Shown: positions 44,420-53,529, counted from the stretch's first letter. The stretch: 64,000 bases of DNA from Nitratireductor kimnyeongensis (GCF_019891395.1 NZ_CP078143.1:1340001-1404000); one strand, 5' to 3'. Numbers and translations are program-made. Notes: generated by a model from the letters alone, not told the origin.

Positions 44420-45555
44420 ACATAACACGGCCCTTCAATCAGCGGGTGCCTGGCGAGAAATTCCTCGTCTATGTCGATGCCCAGTCCGGCTCCGGTTTTA
44501 GGCCTCACGCAGCCCTCGCCGTCAAGCGTGTATGGCGCTCCGCAAACTTCGTCACGAAAAGGATTGTGATGCGCCAGATCGGCTTCAAAATATCCGGGAT
44601 TATCGACAGAAGCCAACAAGTGAATCGTGGCGATCATGTTGATGCCCGTTGCCGAAGTATGCGGATTGAAGCTCATTTTCCAGGCAGAGCACAAGGTAGC
44701 AATCTTTGCACATTCGCTCAGCCCCCCTGCCTTGGACAGATCAGGCTGCGCGAAGGTCACGGCCCGGTCTTCAATCATGCGGGTGAAGTCGTATCGGGTA
44801 AAATGGTTTTCCCCGGCAGCCAACGGAACGCGACCCAGCTCTTTTGCCAGTTGGTATTCGCGATAATCGTGCGGCGGAAATGGCTCTTCCAGCCAACCCA
44901 CTCCAAGCTCCTCAAAGGCAGGCATGGCCTGCCTGACATCATTAAGGCAGTAGCCGGTATTCGCGTCGACCAGAATGTCGATATCGTCCCCCACAGTCTG
45001 CCGCACGGCCCTGACCCGGGCGACATCAACGCGAACGGCATCGCCGACCCGCAGTTTCAGCGCGCGGTAGCCCTGCTCGACATAGGACTGCGCCTCCTCT
45101 GCCAGCGCCTCTGGCGGTTGCCAGCCCAGTGAAATTCCGCCGCCATACGCCTTGACCGGCCGATCAGCTCCACCCAACAGCTGGTATATCGGCCAACCCG
45201 CCGCCTTCCCCCGGATATCCCAAAGTGCGATATCGATGCCGGAAAGGGCCATTGCCGCAGCCGATCCCATGCCGTGGCTGGACAACTGCATCTTGTAAAC
45301 TTTCGCCCAGATGCTCGACACGTCGAGCGGGTCCATGCCAACGACGAGCTCGGACATCGTGGTGTCGATCAGCTTTGCAATGGCACCGGGACACCGGCCG
45401 TGGTGAGCTTCACCCCATCCAACAATTCCTTCATCGGTAAGAACCTTGACCAGAACCGCATCGCGCTTGACCGCCCGTCCGATCCCGAGCCTGACATTCT
45501 TGCCCTCCGGAACACGAAAGGAGATCGGCACTGCCTTAATTTCGGTGATACGCAT
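44416..45555 (-). CDS. Mandelate racemase/muconate lactonizing-family protein (KxR variant)
   Basis: A 379-residue enolase-superfamily enzyme. Metal-binding acids occur in DANTGY, WLEEPF and AGENHF. The Asp-His dyad is in QPDLSKAGG and FNPHTSATG. The usual KxK acid/base motif reads LKLRVGD, so the second Lys is Arg, which changes the expected stereochemistry relative to a standard mandelate-racemase subgroup enzyme. Likely an acid-sugar dehydratase or racemase; substrate not assigned. Start at 45555 with GGGGAGA upstream. Last gene of the operon, 4 bp after the 2-hydroxyacid dehydrogenase gene. Confidence 0.88.
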   Translation of the reverse strand: MRITEIKAVPISFRVPEGKNVRLGIGRAVKRDAVLVKVLTDEGIVGWGEAHHGRCPGAIAKLIDTTMSELVVGMDPLDVSSIWAKVYKMQLSSHGMGSAAAMALSGIDIALWDIRGKAAGWPIYQLLGGADRPVKAYGGGISLGWQPPEALAEEAQSYVEQGYRALKLRVGDAVRVDVARVRAVRQTVGDDIDILVDANTGYCLNDVRQAMPAFEELGVGWLEEPFPPHDYREYQLAKELGRVPLAAGENHFTRYDFTRMIEDRAVTFAQPDLSKAGGLSECAKIATLCSAWKMSFNPHTSATGINMIATIHLLASVDNPGYFEADLAHHNPFRDEVCGAPYTLDGEGCVRPKTGAGLGIDIDEEFLARHPLIEGPCYV

Positions 45556-45559
45556 CGTG

Positions 45560-46546
45560 TTACTTGTCTCCCCTGGCCGCATTTTTCTGTGCGTCCCTGC
45601 TTTCGGGATTGACGAGATTGACGGGTGGCTCGCCCAGAAGGATACGCCGCATCTCTTCGGCTGCTCCCACACTCATGGCGCGCATGCTTGTGCCTGTGAT
45701 TGCCGCCACATGCGGTGACAGCACCAGGTTGGGACAACCCAATAGGGGATCATTGTCAGGCAGGGGTTGCCGTTCGAAAACATCAAGGGCCGCGCCGGCG
45801 ATGCGGTTCTCGTGAAGAGCATCCATCAACGCCTGTGTTTCGACAACCGCTCCACGAGAAACATTTATGAGAACCGATGTCGGTTTCATGCTCGAAATGC
45901 GCCGGACGTCGGCAAGACCCCGCGTATCCTCCGTGAGCGCACAGCTGAGCACGACCACGTCGGCTTCGGAGAAAAGCCTGTCCAAATCCACTTCTTCCAC
46001 GAATTGCGGCATGTTCCCCTTGCGCCGGGACGATCCGATCACACGCATCCCGAAGCCGTTTGAAGCGATATGGGCGATGCGGGAGCCGATCGCGCCAACG
46101 CCGACAATCCCCATCGTCCCGGAGCTGATCTCTTCGGTATTGTTCGCAAGTGCCCTCGCCTCGTCCCAACCGCTGGCTCTCAACGTTGTATCAAACCGGG
46201 CATGATCCCGCTTCAGACGCAGCAACGAGGCGAAAACGAATTCCGCAACCGCATTGGTGTTGCTACCCGGTAGATTGGCCACAGCCACGCCCAGTCTGGT
46301 GGCACTCGAAACCGGAATGAAATCCAGCCCTACGCCATGCCTGACCATGCCTTTGAGGCGCGGCGCATGATCGAGAATGTCATCCGGCAATTTCGCCCGC
46401 ACGATGATGCCATCCGCCTCGCTTGCCATGCGGCGCAGCGTTTCGGGATTGGTATCCGGTGCAACCACAAGGGTCGCTACATCCCTCAGAATGGCTTCGC
46501 CATCCGGATGAATGGGATTGGTCAGTAGCACCTGTTGCTCAGCCAT
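45560..46546 (-). CDS. D-2-hydroxyacid dehydrogenase
   Basis: A 328-residue NAD(P)-dependent enzyme of the D-isomer-specific 2-hydroxyacid dehydrogenase family. GVGAIG binds the cofactor, and the catalytic trio is the Arg in NVSRGAVVE, Glu in LDVFERQP and His in LSPHVAAIT. It interconverts a 2-keto acid and a D-2-hydroxy acid. It overlaps the FAH gene by 8 bases. In an acid-sugar pathway it may handle glyoxylate-, tartronate- or hydroxypyruvate-like products, or a lactate-type end product. Confidence 0.9.
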   Translation of the reverse strand: MAEQQVLLTNPIHPDGEAILRDVATLVVAPDTNPETLRRMASEADGIIVRAKLPDDILDHAPRLKGMVRHGVGLDFIPVSSATRLGVAVANLPGSNTNAVAEFVFASLLRLKRDHARFDTTLRASGWDEARALANNTEEISSGTMGIVGVGAIGSRIAHIASNGFGMRVIGSSRRKGNMPQFVEEVDLDRLFSEADVVVLSCALTEDTRGLADVRRISSMKPTSVLINVSRGAVVETQALMDALHENRIAGAALDVFERQPLPDNDPLLGCPNLVLSPHVAAITGTSMRAMSVGAAEEMRRILLGEPPVNLVNPESRDAQKNAARGDK

Positions 46547-47441
46547 GAATGGTGTCCTCGCCCATGATCGGATTGGTCAGACGTCCCAACCCTTCAATCT
46601 CGACCGTCATGACACTTCCTGCCTTGAGCCACGAAGGCGGTGTTTTCATCGCCGCCACGCCGGCCGGCGTGCCAGTTGCGATCACGGTTCCAGGAGCCAG
46701 TGGAGCATCCTGCGAAATCCGGGAAATCAGGTCGGCTATTCCGAAGATGAGGTCCGAGATTGACCCGTCCTGCTGTCTATCGCCATCAATGGACAGGGTA
46801 ATGCGGTGCTCACCGGCCGGATCGAACGCGTCCGGCGTCGCAAGCCAGGGTCCCATCGGTCCGAAGGTGGAGAAGTTCTTTCCCCTCTCGAAATTGCCAT
46901 CGGCCTTGATGATCTCGCTGGCGCTGACATCATTGAAGAGTGTGTAGCCGGCAACGTGATCCATTGCGGCATCGGGCGAAACTCGGTGGGCGCGCTTTCC
47001 AATCACCACCGCCAGTTCCGCCTCATAGGTGACGCCCCCTGCGCCGGCGGGCAAAACCACCGGCGAGCCGGACCCCACGACCGTGCGCTGCAGTTTCTCG
47101 AACAGGACCGGTGCGTCCGGGGAATTCAGTCCCCTTTCGGCAACCGCGCAGCGGTAATTGTGCGCAGCCCCGACAATCCGGGGCGGACTGGGCAGCGGCG
47201 CGAGCAAGCGCACACTCTCAAGCGGTAGCACTGCGTCGTCAGGCAGCATGTCCGGGTCTGGCATCCGTCGACAAATGTCGCTCAATCCGGCTTCGATCAT
47301 CGCCAGAAGGTCTGCCGGAGTGCCTGCCAGACAGTCCACCAAACTGCGATGGGCCAGATCGAGCACACGCTCACCACCATCCACAAGGACAAGAACACCG
47401 GCGCGTGGTCCGGCCTCGCTCTCGAAAGTCACGAACCGCAT
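46539..47441 (-). CDS. Fumarylacetoacetate hydrolase-family protein
   Basis: A 300-residue protein with an N-terminal FAH-associated region and C-terminal FAH domain. Metal ligands fall in TYEAELAVVIG (two Glu) and GYTLFNDVSASE (Asp). TGTPAGVAAMKTPP near the end is typical. Family members hydrolyse or hydrate acylpyruvates, or act as decarboxylases or dehydratases on 2-keto-3-deoxy acids. The ATG at 47441 shares a base with the upstream stop codon (TGATG). It probably acts on the product of the enolase-family dehydratase or cycloisomerase. Confidence 0.9.
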   Translation of the reverse strand: MRFVTFESEAGPRAGVLVLVDGGERVLDLAHRSLVDCLAGTPADLLAMIEAGLSDICRRMPDPDMLPDDAVLPLESVRLLAPLPSPPRIVGAAHNYRCAVAERGLNSPDAPVLFEKLQRTVVGSGSPVVLPAGAGGVTYEAELAVVIGKRAHRVSPDAAMDHVAGYTLFNDVSASEIIKADGNFERGKNFSTFGPMGPWLATPDAFDPAGEHRITLSIDGDRQQDGSISDLIFGIADLISRISQDAPLAPGTVIATGTPAGVAAMKTPPSWLKAGSVMTVEIEGLGRLTNPIMGEDTIHG

Positions 47442-48580
47442 CAGGCTACCCTGTATTTCGCGATGATCTCCCGATCGATCTCTATCCCGAGACCGGGTCC
47501 TTGCGGGACTGGTACGACGCCGCCTGTCTGCACGATCGGATCGACGGCAAGGAAGTCGCGGAACGGGTTCTCTTCCTGCTCGAACTCCAGCAAGACGGGC
47601 TGCGGCATGAGACACGGAGGCTGATCGGGCAGCGAGGCGAGGAAGTGGATGGTCGCGGATAGACCCACCGCCGAGCCCCATGCATGCGGCACGCATTCAA
47701 CGCCATGAGTTGCGGCCAGTGCCGCGATCTTCTTGCACTCGGTGAGGCCGCCGGCCGCACACACATCCGGCTGCACAATATCCATCGCCTTGCGCACGAT
47801 CTTGTCGCGAAACCCCCAACGGGTGAAGTCGTTCTCGCCACCGGCCACCGCCATGTCGAGCGCGCGCGTCACCTCGACATAGCCATCCACGTCCTCAGGC
47901 GAAATCGGCTCTTCGAACCAGTCGATGTCGAACTCTTCCAGCATACGCCCCAGACGAATGGCGTTGGGCACCGAATAGCAATGGTTCGCATCCACCATGA
48001 GGCGAACATCCGGGCCGATCGCCTCGCGAACCGCCGCCACCCTCTGGATGTCCTTCTTGTGAGAGCCAAGGCCGATCTTCATCTTGATTGCGCGAAAACC
48101 TTCGGCGACAAATTTCTCGGCTTCCTCAACCGATTCTTCGATCACCTTGTCCATGTCGATGAAATAAAGTCCGGTCGCATAGGCCTGCACCTCTGATCGG
48201 AATGCACCGCCAATCAGCTTGTGAACGGGTTTGCCACAGACTTTGCCGATGATGTCCCAGAGCGCGATGTCGATGCCGCTGATGGCGGCGATGGCCATTC
48301 CGGTTTGGCCATAGTCCTTGATACGATTGTAGAGATGCTCCCAGATGACTTCGACATCGAAAGGGTCTCGACCGATGATCTGACTGCCGAGCTGGGTCTC
48401 AATGAAGGAACGAGCCACCGCGGAAGGGCCATAGCATTCGCCCCAACCCACAACACCATCGTCTGTTTCGATCTCCACCAGGCACGTATTGCGGGTGGTG
48501 TAGAGCCACCCCCTTGAGGAAGTGAAGGGACGCTCGACCGGTGCGCTCAACCAATGACACGTAACTTTCTTGATCTTCAC
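47441..48580 (-). CDS. Enolase-superfamily enzyme resembling D-galactaro-1,4-lactone cycloisomerase
   Basis: A 379-residue enzyme with a full KxK motif (IKMKIG), metal acids in VDANHCYS, WFEEPI and AGGEND, and a catalytic His in VPHAWGSAVG. From memory, its layout (VGWGECYGP, ATGLYF, and ENPFRDF with PGLGIEI at the end) is close to the Agrobacterium Gci cycloisomerase of the galacturonate/glucarate pathway. This is recall, not a search; other acid-sugar dehydratases of the mandelate racemase subgroup are possible. It follows tctA by 10 bp, fitting uptake of a dicarboxylic sugar acid or lactone. Confidence 0.85.
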   Translation of the reverse strand: MKIKKVTCHWLSAPVERPFTSSRGWLYTTRNTCLVEIETDDGVVGWGECYGPSAVARSFIETQLGSQIIGRDPFDVEVIWEHLYNRIKDYGQTGMAIAAISGIDIALWDIIGKVCGKPVHKLIGGAFRSEVQAYATGLYFIDMDKVIEESVEEAEKFVAEGFRAIKMKIGLGSHKKDIQRVAAVREAIGPDVRLMVDANHCYSVPNAIRLGRMLEEFDIDWFEEPISPEDVDGYVEVTRALDMAVAGGENDFTRWGFRDKIVRKAMDIVQPDVCAAGGLTECKKIAALAATHGVECVPHAWGSAVGLSATIHFLASLPDQPPCLMPQPVLLEFEQEENPFRDFLAVDPIVQTGGVVPVPQGPGLGIEIDREIIAKYRVA

Positions 48581-48590
48581 TCTTCACTCC

Positions 48591-50108
48591 TCAGTTTATA
48601 TCGGTGGCAGAGGCTGAACGGTCAGCGCGCATCTGCCTGAGTTTCATTAGGGATGGCAGGACAAGAACGGCGATCGCCAGACAAACCAGCACCGCCGAAA
48701 CAGGGCGTGTCAGGAAGGTTGTCCAATCGCCTCCGCTGATAACGAGTGCCCGCCGCGTCTCACTTTCGAGCAAGGGCCCGAGGATCACCCCGATCACCAT
48801 CGGATAGACGGGAATGGTGGCCAGCGTTGCAAAGAAGCCGAACACGCCCAGCCCAAGCATGATGACGACATCAAACCAGCTGTTGGACAGGGAATAGGTG
48901 CCAACGACTGCGAGCACGAAAAGTGCCGGCGCCAAGAGATGTTTGGGTACATCCAGAACCTTGACGAAAAACCGAAAGCCGATGGCACCCACGACGATGA
49001 TCGCCATATTGGCAAGAAGCACCGCGGCCAGAATGTTCCACACAATGTCACCGCTGGTTTCGAAGAGCCGGGGACCTGGCTGCAAGCCGTGGATCATCAA
49101 CCCACCCAGGAGCATGGCGGTCACGGTGTCGCCGGGAATGCCCAACGTCAGGAGCGGAATGAGCGCCCCACCGGTGACGCCATTGTTGGCGCTCTCCGAG
49201 GCGACCACGCCTCCCGGCGCACCCTTGCCATATTCAGCTTGATTGCCGGAAAAACGCCTTGCCTGATCATATGCGATAAGTGCGCCCACACTGCCACCCA
49301 AAGCAGGGATGATGCCGGTCGCCACCCCGATGATGGATGAACGAAGCATGTTGATCGATTGACCCATGAAAGCCTTGATCGTGGGAAACATGCCTTTCAG
49401 GGACCGCGGGGCCACCACCTGGGCATCGCGCTGGAACAACGTAGCCATCAATTCAGGTATGACCAGCAAACCGATCAGGGCGGGCATGATGCCGATGCCG
49501 CGCGTCAATTGAAGACTGTCAAACGTCCAGCGCCCCTCACCGGTGATCTGATCGAAACCGACGACCGAAAGCCCGAGACCGATGACGGTGGCCAGCACGC
49601 CTTTGACGAGCGGTGCGGAGACCACCGAGGAAATGATGGCCAGGCCGAGAAAGGCGACCGCAGCGTATTCGGCAGAACCCAGCTTCAATGCCAGACGCGC
49701 CAGGGCGGGTGCTAGTGATACGAGAGCCACCCAGGCAACAATTCCGCCCACCACCGAGGCAACGAGCGCCCAGCCATAGGCCTCCGCCGCGCGACCGTTT
49801 CGCGTCATGGGATAGCCGTCGATGGTCGTCACGACGGCGGAAGGTGTACCGGGAATGTTAATCAGAATAGCGGGAATGGCACCGCCAGCCATGGACCCGC
49901 AATAGAGCGCGATCATCATGCTGATGGCCATATCGGCTGGCAATGGAAACGTCAGCGGAATGAACAGCGCCACGCCCATCGTGGCGGTCAGCCCCGGCGT
50001 TGCGCCGAAGGTGAAGCCTACCATCACACCCACCAGGATCAACGCAAGTGAAACGGGGCTGGAAAACTCGTTGCTGAACGCAACTGCGAGATTCGTCAGA
50101 ATATCCAT
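48591..50108 (-). CDS. tctA: Tripartite tricarboxylate transporter large permease (TctA)
   Basis: A 505-residue inner-membrane protein with about twelve helices. FGATPGLTATMGVALFIPL is the TctA signature and GIIPALGGSVGALIAYD its internal-repeat counterpart; ILINIPGTPSAVVTT and TLGIPGDTVTAML are further hallmarks. It imports carboxylates brought by TctC. Start at 50108; the longer frame reaching 50408 overlaps tctB and is rejected. TctB stops 5 bp upstream. Confidence 0.95.
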   Translation of the reverse strand: MDILTNLAVAFSNEFSSPVSLALILVGVMVGFTFGATPGLTATMGVALFIPLTFPLPADMAISMMIALYCGSMAGGAIPAILINIPGTPSAVVTTIDGYPMTRNGRAAEAYGWALVASVVGGIVAWVALVSLAPALARLALKLGSAEYAAVAFLGLAIISSVVSAPLVKGVLATVIGLGLSVVGFDQITGEGRWTFDSLQLTRGIGIMPALIGLLVIPELMATLFQRDAQVVAPRSLKGMFPTIKAFMGQSINMLRSSIIGVATGIIPALGGSVGALIAYDQARRFSGNQAEYGKGAPGGVVASESANNGVTGGALIPLLTLGIPGDTVTAMLLGGLMIHGLQPGPRLFETSGDIVWNILAAVLLANMAIIVVGAIGFRFFVKVLDVPKHLLAPALFVLAVVGTYSLSNSWFDVVIMLGLGVFGFFATLATIPVYPMVIGVILGPLLESETRRALVISGGDWTTFLTRPVSAVLVCLAIAVLVLPSLMKLRQMRADRSASATDIN

Positions 50109-50113
50109 GAGGC

Positions 50114-50605
50114 TTACCGCAACGGCACTTTGAGTATGTATGTGAACACAAGCCACACACCCAGCGAGAAAAGGACCGAGGTGAGTGCGATGATCGTGAG
50201 GCCCCTCGGTGTGCGGGCGGAAGGCGGGGCCACGATCCAACTCACCAGAGCGACAAAAACGATCGTGATGACCGGAAAGGGTAGCGGTCGCCAGGCAAAG
50301 ACGTAGAGAGCAAGCAATGCAAGCACGCCACCGCCGACCTTGAGCACCTGATCGGGGGAGGCAAAGGCCTCTTCCTGCTGGCTGGCGTCGGTGCGGGTAA
50401 CCCACCACCGCCGAAGGTCGCTGACCGCTGAAATGACAGCCAACACAGCCACCACCACAACCACGAACTGGGGCAATGCACCAGCATGCAATCCGCCGCG
50501 AGGCCCAAAGCCCGTAAGATCAAAGGCGGGCCCGGCCAAAACGACCGAAAGTCCCAGCAAAAAGGCACTGACACCGAGGCTGGCGATGAGATGCAATGTT
50601 GGCAT
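50114..50605 (-). CDS. tctB: Tripartite tricarboxylate transporter small permease (TctB)
   Basis: A 163-residue protein with four hydrophobic helices and the short polar loop expected of TctB. LGLSVVLAGPAFDLTGFGPRG and the final VFTYILKVPL fit the family. It pairs with TctA in the membrane. The gene sits between tctC and tctA in the standard order. Confidence 0.9.
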   Translation of the reverse strand: MPTLHLIASLGVSAFLLGLSVVLAGPAFDLTGFGPRGGLHAGALPQFVVVVVAVLAVISAVSDLRRWWVTRTDASQQEEAFASPDQVLKVGGGVLALLALYVFAWRPLPFPVITIVFVALVSWIVAPPSARTPRGLTIIALTSVLFSLGVWLVFTYILKVPLR

Positions 50606-50669
50606 GATGACGCTCCCCAGGCGTCAGACCCTGATTGCCCAGAGTCTGACACGAGGTTGCTGAAGACGA

Positions 50670-51638
50670 TTACTGAGAGAAAATCTGGCTTGCGACTTCG
50701 GCGATTGCGCCTGCAACCCCATCCACTTCCGCATCCAGCTCATCGCCCCGGATAGGATCGATGACGAAACCATTCTTGGCGGCGAACTCCTTGAACTTGT
50801 CGCTCGTCAAGGCAGCTTCGAAAGCATCCGCCATCTTCTCTTCAACCGCGGGATCAAGTCCTGCCGGGGCCTGAATATATGCCATCTGCACCACCGGGCC
50901 ATAGGGAAACACATCGACGCCGGCCTCGGCAAAGGTGGGCACGTCCGGCAGAACATCGAGACGTTCCTTCGAGAAGGCACCAAGCGCCTTGAGCTCACCG
51001 GCCTTGATCTGCTCGATTGTCTCGGATGGCTTCAAGACGCCGGCATCGACCTGGTTACCCATCAGCTCGGCGACCACACGAGACCCGCCAGGGAACGGAA
51101 CGTGGCGATATTCGACGCCTGCACCGCGGGCGGTCATGGCTGCGAAAATATGGTTCAGATTGTTGGTGCCCGGCGTGCCGATGGAGACCTCGCCGGCGTT
51201 CTCCTTCATGTGAGCGAGAAACGCATCGAGGCTGTCATGCTCGCTGTTTCCCGGCACCACCAGAATCAGCGGATCCACCGAGACACGGATAACGTTGGTG
51301 AAGTCGCTGTTTTTGAGCGGCGCCTTCTTCTGGGCGATGATTGCCAGCGTGGAGCTCGTGCCATTGCCCATCGTGTAGCCATCCGGCTGCGAGGTCGCGA
51401 CCTCTCCCATACCGACTGCGCCGGTTCCTCCGGGAAGGTTTTCGATGACCACGGACATGCCCTGCTCTGCAAGGATCGGCTGCAGGAACCGCGCCATGAT
51501 GTCGTTGGAGCCTCCAGCATTCCAGGGAATGATCCAGCGGACTTCCTTGGAGGGATAGTCCTGCGCAACGGCCGGGGCGGCCCCGGCGGTAGCGATCACT
51601 GCAGCAGCGGCGACGGACCAGACGGATTTGGTAAACAT
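50670..51638 (-). CDS. tctC: Tripartite tricarboxylate transporter binding protein (TctC/BUG family)
   Basis: A 322-residue periplasmic protein. The signal peptide ends near APAVAQDYPSKEVR. WIIPWNAGGSNDIMARFLQP and ENLPGGTGAVGMGEV are the Bug-fold fingerprints for carboxylate binding by main-chain amides. GGGAGG lies just before the ATG. First gene of the operon, facing the gntR gene, so it is probably the most highly expressed part. Confidence 0.94.
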   Translation of the reverse strand: MFTKSVWSVAAAAVIATAGAAPAVAQDYPSKEVRWIIPWNAGGSNDIMARFLQPILAEQGMSVVIENLPGGTGAVGMGEVATSQPDGYTMGNGTSSTLAIIAQKKAPLKNSDFTNVIRVSVDPLILVVPGNSEHDSLDAFLAHMKENAGEVSIGTPGTNNLNHIFAAMTARGAGVEYRHVPFPGGSRVVAELMGNQVDAGVLKPSETIEQIKAGELKALGAFSKERLDVLPDVPTFAEAGVDVFPYGPVVQMAYIQAPAGLDPAVEEKMADAFEAALTSDKFKEFAAKNGFVIDPIRGDELDAEVDGVAGAIAEVASQIFSQ

Positions 51639-51659
51639 GCATTTTCCTCCCTTTGTTGT

Positions 51660-51694
51660 TTGTTATAACAAGCATGATGTAATAAGTTTGTCAA
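51660..51694. promoter_or_regulatory. tct operon promoter with overlapping palindrome (candidate GntR operator)
   Basis: On the minus strand TTGACA (51694-51689) is a perfect -35; TTGTTA lies 17 bp on as a weak -10. That -10 is half of the perfect 12-bp palindrome TTGTTATAACAA (51660-51671). A regulator bound there would block the tct promoter. The divergent gntR gene begins at 51723, so the same site could affect both. FCD-type GntR proteins usually bind short AT-rich palindromes. Confidence 0.6.
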
Positions 51695-51722
51695 ACCGGA
51701 ATCAACTCGTGTAGGTTCACAC

Positions 51723-52460
51723 ATGCGAGGAACGAAAACCGATGGACCGTGTGCAGTGAAAACGTTCGAGAAAATTGAGACGGCCCCTCTCTGGAACCGG
51801 GTTCGGGGACAGATCAAGGACGCGCTGCTGGCTGGCCGTTTTGAACCGGGGCAGACCCTCACACTTCGATCTCTTGCGGAAATGTTCGGTACATCCGTCA
51901 CGCCGGTACGCGATGCCATCAACCATCTGGTCGCTCAGGGCGTTCTGGAGGCAGGACCAAGAAATGCCGCGGTGGTGCCGGATGTCGCGAGCGGCCTCCT
52001 TAAGGAGATCATCTTCGTCCGTGCGGAACTGGAAGGCCGCGCTGCACGTGAAGCGGCGATCCGCAAATCACCTGAGCTGATTGACGCACTCAGCGCAAAG
52101 CTGGAGTCGATGCGAAGCCTGATCAGACAGCGGCAATTGGACACCTATCTCGATGTTCACCGCGACTTCCACTTCACGATCTACGAGAGCGCGGGCATCC
52201 CGTTGTTGTATGAAATGATCGAGAACCTGTGGCTGCGCACCGGTCCTATCCTGACCTATGTCATTCCCGACTACGTGGTATCGTTGAGAGGCAGCGACCA
52301 CCATCAGAAGATCGTGGCTGCAATCGAGGCCGGCGACGGACCGACTGCGGAAGCGGAGATTGTCTCTGATATCGAGGAGGCAGCAAACTATCTGTTGAGC
52401 TGCGCCGACGAATACGGCCGGATCCGACGCGGCCAGAAGCTCGCGCACCACGCCGGATAA
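51723..52460 (+). CDS. GntR-family regulator, FCD (FadR) type
   Basis: A 245-residue protein. The N-terminal winged helix holds LRSLAEMFGTSVTPVRDAI, the standard GntR helix-turn-helix. The C-terminal FCD domain has the metal-binding acids and histidines in VHRDFHFTIY and DHHQKIVAAIEAGD. It likely senses an acid-sugar or carboxylate effector and represses the divergent tct operon. The start at 51723 lacks a strong ribosome-binding site; GTG at 51756 is an alternative. Nothing of note follows until the tRNA gene. Confidence 0.92.
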   Translation: MRGTKTDGPCAVKTFEKIETAPLWNRVRGQIKDALLAGRFEPGQTLTLRSLAEMFGTSVTPVRDAINHLVAQGVLEAGPRNAAVVPDVASGLLKEIIFVRAELEGRAAREAAIRKSPELIDALSAKLESMRSLIRQRQLDTYLDVHRDFHFTIYESAGIPLLYEMIENLWLRTGPILTYVIPDYVVSLRGSDHHQKIVAAIEAGDGPTAEAEIVSDIEEAANYLLSCADEYGRIRRGQKLAHHAG

Positions 52461-52527
52461 TCGCGCCCGACACCATCCATCTGACACTGTCGTTTCACAA
52501 AAAAACTAGGGGAAGCAAAAATAGCTA

Positions 52528-52619
52528 TGGCGGAGAGGGAGGGATTCGAACCCCCGATACCCTTGCGAGTATGCCGCATTTCGAGTGCGGTGCTTTCAAC
52601 CACTCAGCCACCTCTCCGC
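52528..52619 (-). tRNA. tRNA-Ser (anticodon CGA), CCA encoded
   Basis: On the minus strand the acceptor stem GCGGAGA pairs with TCTCCGC and is followed by an encoded CCA. The anticodon arm CCGCA-CTCGAAA-TGCGG gives anticodon CGA (codon UCG). A long variable arm (CATACTCGCAAGGGTATC) and the GGTTCGAATCC T-arm are as expected for a class II serine tRNA. Its 3' end faces the catabolic block, the orientation used by many integrative elements, but no integrase or repeat of the 3' end was seen. Confidence 0.97.
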
Positions 52620-52724
52620 GAGATGCTGGTCTGCTGTTGCCAGCGCGGCGCACTAGATAACCGGTGATCGGTTTCGATACAAGGGCCAATCGAAGCCGAT
52701 CTGCCGCATTTTTCCCGCCTCTGC

Positions 52725-52753
52725 TTGACCTTCAAGACCTCTTCCGTTATGGA
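52725..52753 (+). promoter_or_regulatory. Candidate promoter of rplU-rpmA
   Basis: TTGACC (52725-52730), a 17-bp spacer and TATGGA (52748-52753). It would yield a 5' leader of about 115 nt before rplU that contains GC-rich complementary stretches but no leader family I can name. The rest of the 256-bp gap between the tRNA and rplU shows nothing else. Confidence 0.5.
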
Positions 52754-52875
52754 CACGCGACCTGCGGCGCGGGAAAACCCCTGCGCCGTTTGTCATTTAA
52801 CCATCCAGACTGGCAAAAAGACGGCAGGCCGCACCATGCGGACCCAAGCCGGACCGGACACTGAAAGGCAAAAAG

Positions 52876-53529
52876 ATGTTCGCAGTCATCAAGACCGGCG
52901 GTAAGCAGTACCGCGTTTCCGCAAACGACCTGCTTCAGGTCGAGCGCGTCACCGGCGAGCCCGGTGAGATCATTCAGTTTGCAGACGTTCTGGCCGTTGG
53001 CGAGGGCGAGGACGTGACCATTGGCGCACCGCTCGTCGATGGCGCCAGCGTGGCCGCCGAAGTGGTCGAGCAGGGCCGCGGCAAGAAGGTCATCGCCTTC
53101 AAGAAGCGTCGCCGCCAGAATTCGCGCCGCAAGCGCGGCCATCGTCAGCTTCTCACCACCGTACGGATCTCCGAGATCCTGACCGGCGGCGCGAAGCCCT
53201 CGAAGAAGGCCGCTGCGAAGCCGGCTGCCAAGGCCGAGGAAAAGCCTGCCAAGAAGGAGGCTGCTCCCAAAAAGGCAGAGGCAAAGACGGAAGCGCCGGC
53301 AGCGGCCGCTCCGCTCTTCACCGCTCCGGCTGGCGAGCCCGACGATCTGACCAAGATCAAGGGCATCGGCCCGGTTGCCGCCGGCCAGCTCGCCGAGCAG
53401 GGCATCACCACCTATGCACAGGTGGCCGCCCTCACCGACGAGGACGTGGTGCGCATCGACGAGGCCATGCCGTTCAGCGCCGACCAGATCAAGGACTGGC
53501 GCGAGCAGGCCAAGGAACTGGCGAAATAA
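52876..53529 (+). CDS. rplU: Ribosomal protein L21 with long C-terminal extension
   Basis: A 217-residue protein, twice the usual roughly 103. Residues 1-100 are a normal L21 ([35 protein letters not shown]) that binds 23S rRNA in the large subunit. A Lys/Ala-rich linker (about 115-150) leads to a helix-hairpin-helix-like module starting [20 protein letters not shown] and ending near the C-terminus. Such extensions are known among Hyphomicrobiales. The role of the tail is unknown; HhH modules often bind nucleic acid without sequence preference. Confidence 0.96.
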   Translation: MFAVIKTGGKQYRVSANDLLQVERVTGEPGEIIQFADVLAVGEGEDVTIGAPLVDGASVAAEVVEQGRGKKVIAFKKRRRQNSRRKRGHRQLLTTVRISEILTGGAKPSKKAAAKPAAKAEEKPAKKEAAPKKAEAKTEAPAAAAPLFTAPAGEPDDLTKIKGIGPVAAGQLAEQGITTYAQVAALTDEDVVRIDEAMPFSADQIKDWREQAKELAK

